From contig JAEWRN010000012.1 of the NCBI GenBank assembly GCA_023460035.1, forward strand, positions 1 to 64,000: a stretch of 64,000 nt of DNA, in the 5' to 3' direction. The stretch is from Bacillota bacterium. Its GTDB lineage: Bacteria > Bacillota > Clostridia > Oscillospirales > Ruminococcaceae. The notes under the pieces were generated by a model. The model did no database searches. It worked only from the letters and a program-made list of their open reading frames with translations, and was not told where the DNA came from. Of the stretch, positions 60,152 through 64,000 are shown piece by piece; the first letter of the stretch is position 1, and the number at the start of each line of letters is the position of its first letter. Both the position numbers and the translations under genes were made by a program.

Positions 60152-61690
60152 TTAAACTGTGGGGCCAAGCTGCCACACCACGACCGGCCCGTTTTTTGCA
60201 AGCGGCGGCAAAGGGGTGTTGCGCTGCAGATATTCGGCCACAAGCTGCGGCATTTCTTCGGTGCCACGCCACAGCACCTTGCAGCGGCTTAGCACCTCGT
60301 ACCCGCCGGTACCGGTGGCACGGTAGTTGCTGGTACAAAGGCGAAACGGCCCCTGCCCAAGCGGGCGCCCGTCGGCACGGCACAGCGCAACAACACGCTG
60401 CCCCACAGGACGGCGCAAATCAAAAGTATACGAAAGCCCTGCATAAAAATCGTAATTGTAATGCTCTATTTTGGGCTTCAAAAACTCCTCTGCAATGCAG
60501 GGCTGCCCCTCTTGCAGCGCAAAATAGGCGGCACAGCGCTCCAGCGCCTCTTTTAAATCCTGCTGTGTCACCTGTAGCACAACCAGCGTATTGGGAAAAA
60601 GATATGCCGCTGTAATGCCGCGCATAGTCACTTCTGTCACAAGGCCAACGGGCTCGTTGCCAAGGCTGGTGCAGGCAAAATCAGCCCCGGTGGCAGCAAG
60701 CTGCACCTGGTTAAACAGTGCGGCGACCCTGCTGCCGGTAAGGGCGGCTTGCAGCTTTGCTTCTGGTGGCACCGGCTCACTTAGGCGGCCCACAGGTAAA
60801 TCAAGCCATTGCTGTACCGCCTCTTCCAGCGGCAGCAGCGTGTTGTAGGGCTCATCAGGGTGCTGGCTGCCGGCCGGTTGAAACTGCGAGATAATTTGCA
60901 CTCTGCCCTGTTCTTCCTCTGCCGTAATCGCGCAATACCGGCCCGCACCCGCGGGCGGCTGCACGGCATGCGTGCCACCAAGCTGCACGGATTCTACCGG
61001 CATATGCTGGTGCCCGGTGAGTACCAGGTCATAGCCCAGCTCTTCACAAAGGCGCACCGCAATGTTTTCCCCACTGTCGGACAGTATTCTGCCGGTTTCA
61101 AGGTCTTTTTCAAACCCGCCGTGGTAAATGCAGACGCAAATATCGCATGCGGGGCGCAATACCTGTAGCGCCTCTTTTGCAGCGGTAAAGGCATCGGTAA
61201 TTTTTAGTTCGGTCAAATTGGCAGGCTGTTCCCACACGTTCACATAATCCGTCACAATGCCAACCAGCCCCACGCGCAGCCCGTTTGCAAGGGTAGTAAC
61301 CGCAGTGGCTTTTAGCGGCAGCTCACCACGCAAGTCTTGCACGTTGGCGCACAGGCACTGCGCATTTAATGCACGCAAATAATTGCGCAGCGGGTTATAC
61401 CCGTAATTAAAATCGTGGTTGCCCAGTGTGACATAATCGTACCCGGCAGCATTCATGGCCATTGCAATGGGGTGAAACGGCCACTGGGGCGCGTGGTCGA
61501 GATAATACTGCGAAAGCGGGGTGCCTTGCAGGGTGTCGCCTCCATCCAGTACCAGCGTATTGCCGTCTTTGTGATAGGCGGCGGCAAGGTTTAACAAACC
61601 GCAGGCGCTCGGCGTGTTGGTGCCGTATTCTACCGGAAACACATGGCCGTGCGTGTCTGAGGTATAGCACAGGTGTAATTGCCGTTTCAT
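60152..61690 (-). CDS. 5'-nucleotidase/UDP-sugar hydrolase-family phosphoesterase
   Basis: 512 residues. The N-terminal metallophosphoesterase domain has YTSDTHGH, LDGGDTLQG, LGNHDFNYG, IYHGGFE and LTGHQHMPV; the C-terminal 5'-nucleotidase domain has ACTSLGNE, GITAAYLFPNTLVVLQVT and LCTSNYRATGTGGYEVL. Most relatives are secreted, but this one begins MKRQLHLCYTSDTHGH with no signal peptide, so it is cytosolic. It directly follows a phosphonate-type ABC transporter (4 bp), suggesting it acts on an imported phosphate ester or nucleotide. Confidence 0.87.
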   Translation of the reverse strand: MKRQLHLCYTSDTHGHVFPVEYGTNTPSACGLLNLAAAYHKDGNTLVLDGGDTLQGTPLSQYYLDHAPQWPFHPIAMAMNAAGYDYVTLGNHDFNYGYNPLRNYLRALNAQCLCANVQDLRGELPLKATAVTTLANGLRVGLVGIVTDYVNVWEQPANLTELKITDAFTAAKEALQVLRPACDICVCIYHGGFEKDLETGRILSDSGENIAVRLCEELGYDLVLTGHQHMPVESVQLGGTHAVQPPAGAGRYCAITAEEEQGRVQIISQFQPAGSQHPDEPYNTLLPLEEAVQQWLDLPVGRLSEPVPPEAKLQAALTGSRVAALFNQVQLAATGADFACTSLGNEPVGLVTEVTMRGITAAYLFPNTLVVLQVTQQDLKEALERCAAYFALQEGQPCIAEEFLKPKIEHYNYDFYAGLSYTFDLRRPVGQRVVALCRADGRPLGQGPFRLCTSNYRATGTGGYEVLSRCKVLWRGTEEMPQLVAEYLQRNTPLPPLAKNGPVVVWQLGPTV

Positions 61691-61693
61691 CGC

Positions 61694-62503
61694 TTACCCC
61701 CTTGCCAGCTTGACACGGATACGGGTTGAAAGGAATTCGATGAGTAACACCAGAACAATCAGCCCCCACAAAATAGAACCGGCTTCGTTCCAGCGGTAGG
61801 CGTTCATAGCAAAAATCAGCGGGGCACCAATGCCGCCGGCGCCTACAAGGCCCAGCACGGTGGCATCGCGCAGGTTCATGTCAAAGCGGTAGATTGCGGT
61901 AGAGGCGAAGCCCGGCATCAGCTGCGGCAACACCCCATAGCGGATTTTTTGCAGGGTATTACAGCCTGCGGCTGTGAGAGATTCCAGTACACCGGCATCC
62001 AAATCCTCAATTGCCTCAATATACATCTTACTCACCATGCCAATAGAGCTCAGCGACATGGTAAGCAACCCCGCAAACGGACCGGGGGCAACCATGCGCA
62101 CAAAAATCAGCCCATACACAAAGGTGGGCACAGTACGCACCGCCATGATAAACAAGCGTGTAATAAACGCAATGGGTTTGGGCATCAAATTGGATGCCGA
62201 TAAAAATGCAAGAGGAATGGCTAAAATAGCACCGACGACTGTGCCTAAAAATGCAATGCAAATCGTCTCTAACAGCAGGTAAGCGACCCCCTGTTTTGTA
62301 AAATTGAACAATAACCCGGTGTCCGGGTGTAACAAACCGCTTAAAATGTTAAGCGCAATTTTGCCACCGCCGGTGCTGGACCCGCTGGATTCAATAGCAA
62401 GGCCAGACCAGAGCAGCAACACCAGCGCCAGCAGCAGCAACAGCACCTGCGTGACCCATGTGCGGGGGCGCTTTTCATACATATCTGTTATAGAATTTTT
62501 CAT
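61694..62503 (-). CDS. phnE: phosphonate-type ABC permease (PhnE)
   Basis: 269 residues with about six membrane segments. The EAA-loop is VLESLTAAGCNTLQKIRYGVLPQ, and the characteristic PhnE start of the transmembrane core is IGTVVGAILAIPLAFLSA-like (FLGTVVGAILAIPLAFLSAS). Second permease of the operon; pairs with the upstream permease. Confidence 0.88.
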   Translation of the reverse strand: MKNSITDMYEKRPRTWVTQVLLLLLALVLLLWSGLAIESSGSSTGGGKIALNILSGLLHPDTGLLFNFTKQGVAYLLLETICIAFLGTVVGAILAIPLAFLSASNLMPKPIAFITRLFIMAVRTVPTFVYGLIFVRMVAPGPFAGLLTMSLSSIGMVSKMYIEAIEDLDAGVLESLTAAGCNTLQKIRYGVLPQLMPGFASTAIYRFDMNLRDATVLGLVGAGGIGAPLIFAMNAYRWNEAGSILWGLIVLVLLIEFLSTRIRVKLARG

Positions 62504-62518
62504 GGTGTCCCCTCCCCC

Positions 62519-63340
62519 TTAGGTCAAATGGCGGCGAATTTCGCGGCTGATTGTTTCAATAATAAAGACGGTGACAAACAAGGCAAGCAGAATAATGCCG
62601 ACACTCGGGTACTCGCGCCAGCCAATTTTTTCGTTTAAAATCAGCCCGATGCCGCCGGCACCCACATACCCCAAAATAGCGGCATACCGCACATTGCCCT
62701 CAAAACAAAACAGGCAGTTTGAAAGGTAAGAGGGCGCGACCTGCGGCAGAATGGCAAAGATAAATGCACGGGCTTTAGTGGCCCCCATCGACTCCATTGC
62801 TTCAAAAGCACCCATATCAACCGTTTCAATTTCCTCGTACAGCACTTTGCCAAGGTAAGCAAACGTAAATACCGCAATGGCAATGGTGCCAGCCAGCGTG
62901 CCAAGGCCAAAAATGTAGGTGGCAATCAGCGCGGTGACCAGGGTGGGCAAAGTGCGCACTAGGCTAAAGAAAAGCCGCATCACTGCAACCACCACTTTGT
63001 TTTTTACAATGTTGGTAGACGCAAGTGTGGCAAATGGCACAGCAAGCAATGCCCCTGCCGCAGAACCCAAAAGCGACATTTTGATTGTGTCCATCAGCGG
63101 CTTCCACACACGGCTCATATAGCCCCACTCTGGCGGGACCATGCGGGCAAAAATCACAAAAAACTCTTTGCTGCGCCGCGCAATAACCGACGGGTCAAAC
63201 CCGGTGATTTTAACAGAAAGATACGACAAAGCCAAAACCGCCAAAATAATAAACGGTGCGCGGGAACGCGGTTTTGAAACAGTTTTGCCGTTGGGCAGCG
63301 TTGTGATATGCGGAGGAAAAATTTTGTCATACAGACTCAT
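62519..63340 (-). CDS. phnE: phosphonate-type ABC permease (PhnE)
   Basis: 273 residues, PhnE family: SLLGSAAGALLAVPFATLAS, RTLPTLVTALI and the EAA-loop FEAMESMGATKARAFIFAILPQ. ATG 63340 (MSLYDKIFPP) follows GGAGG and overlaps phnC by 14 bp; the frame to 63364 is rejected. Confidence 0.88.
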   Translation of the reverse strand: MSLYDKIFPPHITTLPNGKTVSKPRSRAPFIILAVLALSYLSVKITGFDPSVIARRSKEFFVIFARMVPPEWGYMSRVWKPLMDTIKMSLLGSAAGALLAVPFATLASTNIVKNKVVVAVMRLFFSLVRTLPTLVTALIATYIFGLGTLAGTIAIAVFTFAYLGKVLYEEIETVDMGAFEAMESMGATKARAFIFAILPQVAPSYLSNCLFCFEGNVRYAAILGYVGAGGIGLILNEKIGWREYPSVGIILLALFVTVFIIETISREIRRHLT

Positions 63341-64000
63341 TTTCGGCCTCCTCCAGCTTGCCATCGTAGATCTGCTCCAGCACCTGCGGGGTCACATCGG
63401 CAGCACTGCCGTCGTACACAATCTCACCGGCGCGAATGCCAATCACCCGGCTTGCATGCTGCAAGGCAAGCTCTACATGGTGAATGTTGATGATTACGGT
63501 AATCTTCATTTCTTCGTTGATTTTTGCAAAATCCCGCATTACCTGCCGCGCGGTCACCGGGTCCAGCGAGGCAACCGGCTCATCAGCCAAAATAATCTGC
63601 GGGTTTTGGGCCAGTGTGCGTGCCAGCGCGACCCGCTGCTGCTGCCCGCCGGAAAGCTGGTCCGCACGCACATAGGCTTTATCTAAAATACCAACCTGGT
63701 CCAGCGCCTGCAGCGCCGCCAGCTTATCGGCCTTAGGGAAAATGCCGGGTAGTACACGCCACCAAGAAAGGTCCGGCACCCGTGCAGCCAATACGTTTTT
63801 TAATACAGTGGTGCGGGTCACAAGGTTGAACGATTGAAAAATCATGCCGATGCGGCGCCGAAAGCGCCTCAGCGCTTTGCCTTTTAGTGCCATCACGTTC
63901 ACATCGTCCACCGTCAGTGTGCCTTCGGTGACATCGTGCATCCGGTTGATGGTGCGAATCAGGGTAGACTTGCCTGCACCAGAAAGGCCAATCACAGCGA
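63327..64000 (-). CDS. phnC: phosphonate-type ABC ATPase (PhnC), start outside window
   Basis: About 224 residues are visible. Walker A GLSGAGKST, the signature LSGGQQQRVALARTL, Walker B ILADEPVASLDP and the H-loop NIHHVE are intact. Phosphonate or phosphite import ATPase. The gene runs off the right edge, so the start and any binding protein gene (phnD) are not seen. Confidence 0.9.
   Translation of the reverse strand, partial: AVIGLSGAGKSTLIRTINRMHDVTEGTLTVDDVNVMALKGKALRRFRRRIGMIFQSFNLVTRTTVLKNVLAARVPDLSWWRVLPGIFPKADKLAALQALDQVGILDKAYVRADQLSGGQQQRVALARTLAQNPQIILADEPVASLDPVTARQVMRDFAKINEEMKITVIINIHHVELALQHASRVIGIRAGEIVYDGSAADVTPQVLEQIYDGKLEEAENESV

Noticed and set aside
1..64000. CRISPR array, rRNA operon, prophage or replication origin
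   Set aside because: No regularly spaced direct repeats, rRNA sequence, phage structural genes or DnaA-box cluster were seen on either strand.

Overview
This window is chromosomal DNA from an anaerobic member of the Clostridia (Bacillota), most likely near the Oscillospirales/Ruminococcaceae. The evidence is a SCIFF (ranthipeptide) precursor with its radical SAM maturase, a T-box leader on tyrS, the gene orders tig-clpP-clpX and asp23-nusB-xseAB-ispA-dxs-tlyA-nadK-argR-recN, strong GGAGG-type ribosome binding sites, and many hairpin-plus-U-run terminators. Base composition is roughly balanced in genes and clearly AT-rich in a few gaps. The genus is not resolved. No rRNA genes, CRISPR array, prophage or complete insertion sequence is visible.

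Layout. 1-4.1 kb (+): end of a DEAD-box helicase, then scfA-scfB and a PLP-dependent amino-acid decarboxylase. 4.2-5.5 kb (-): uracil permease behind an apparent UTP-sensing leader-peptide attenuator, divergent from lon. 5.9-11.9 kb (+): lon, engB, a methyltransferase, hslO and radA. 12-20.6 kb: a divergent SorC-type regulator and a seven-gene catabolic operon: HAD phosphatase, APH-fold kinase, tandem class II aldolase, BON-GlpA-like FAD dehydrogenase, FAD/NAD oxidoreductase, DUF1667 protein and Fe-dependent alcohol dehydrogenase. 21-26 kb: a lone Xer-type recombinase, proC, and the queA-tgt-yajC unit. 26-30.4 kb: a CapA-like lipoprotein, an AT-rich gap bounded by a perfect 19-bp inverted repeat, a chemoreceptor whose reading frame needs a -1 shift, and an IS5-type transposase fragment. 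30.5-42.5 kb (-): T-box-controlled tyrS and the long housekeeping operon from asp23 to recN. 42.7-43.1 kb: four tRNAs (Gly, Val, Asp, Phe). 43-50 kb (-): YerC-like repressor, short-chain dehydrogenase, unknown protein, metallo-beta-lactamase-fold hydrolase, HTH regulator, frameshifted isochorismatase, nitrilase-family amidase, tRNA-Leu, Cof-type HAD phosphatase and a membrane protein. 50.6-59.2 kb (-): clpX, clpP, tig, a phosphoesterase, thrC, yraN, rnhB, rbgA, lepB, rplS. 59.4-64 kb (-): an acetyltransferase with an operator-like promoter, a 5'-nucleotidase-family protein and a phosphonate-type ABC transporter (phnE, phnE, phnC) running off the window.

The best candidates for something undescribed are three. 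(a) The 13-20.6 kb operon has the parts for a route from a polyol to a polyol phosphate, to a ketose phosphate, to DHAP plus an aldehyde, to an alcohol. Two of its proteins have unusual domain architectures. (b) The uracil permease leader has a leader ORF, a pyrimidine-rich pause tract and a terminator holding the leader stop codon, which is the logic of enterobacterial pyrBI rather than the PyrR system usual in Bacillota. (c) The chemoreceptor's two frames join exactly at an A_AAA_AAG heptamer. All functional statements come from reading the sequence; no database search was run.
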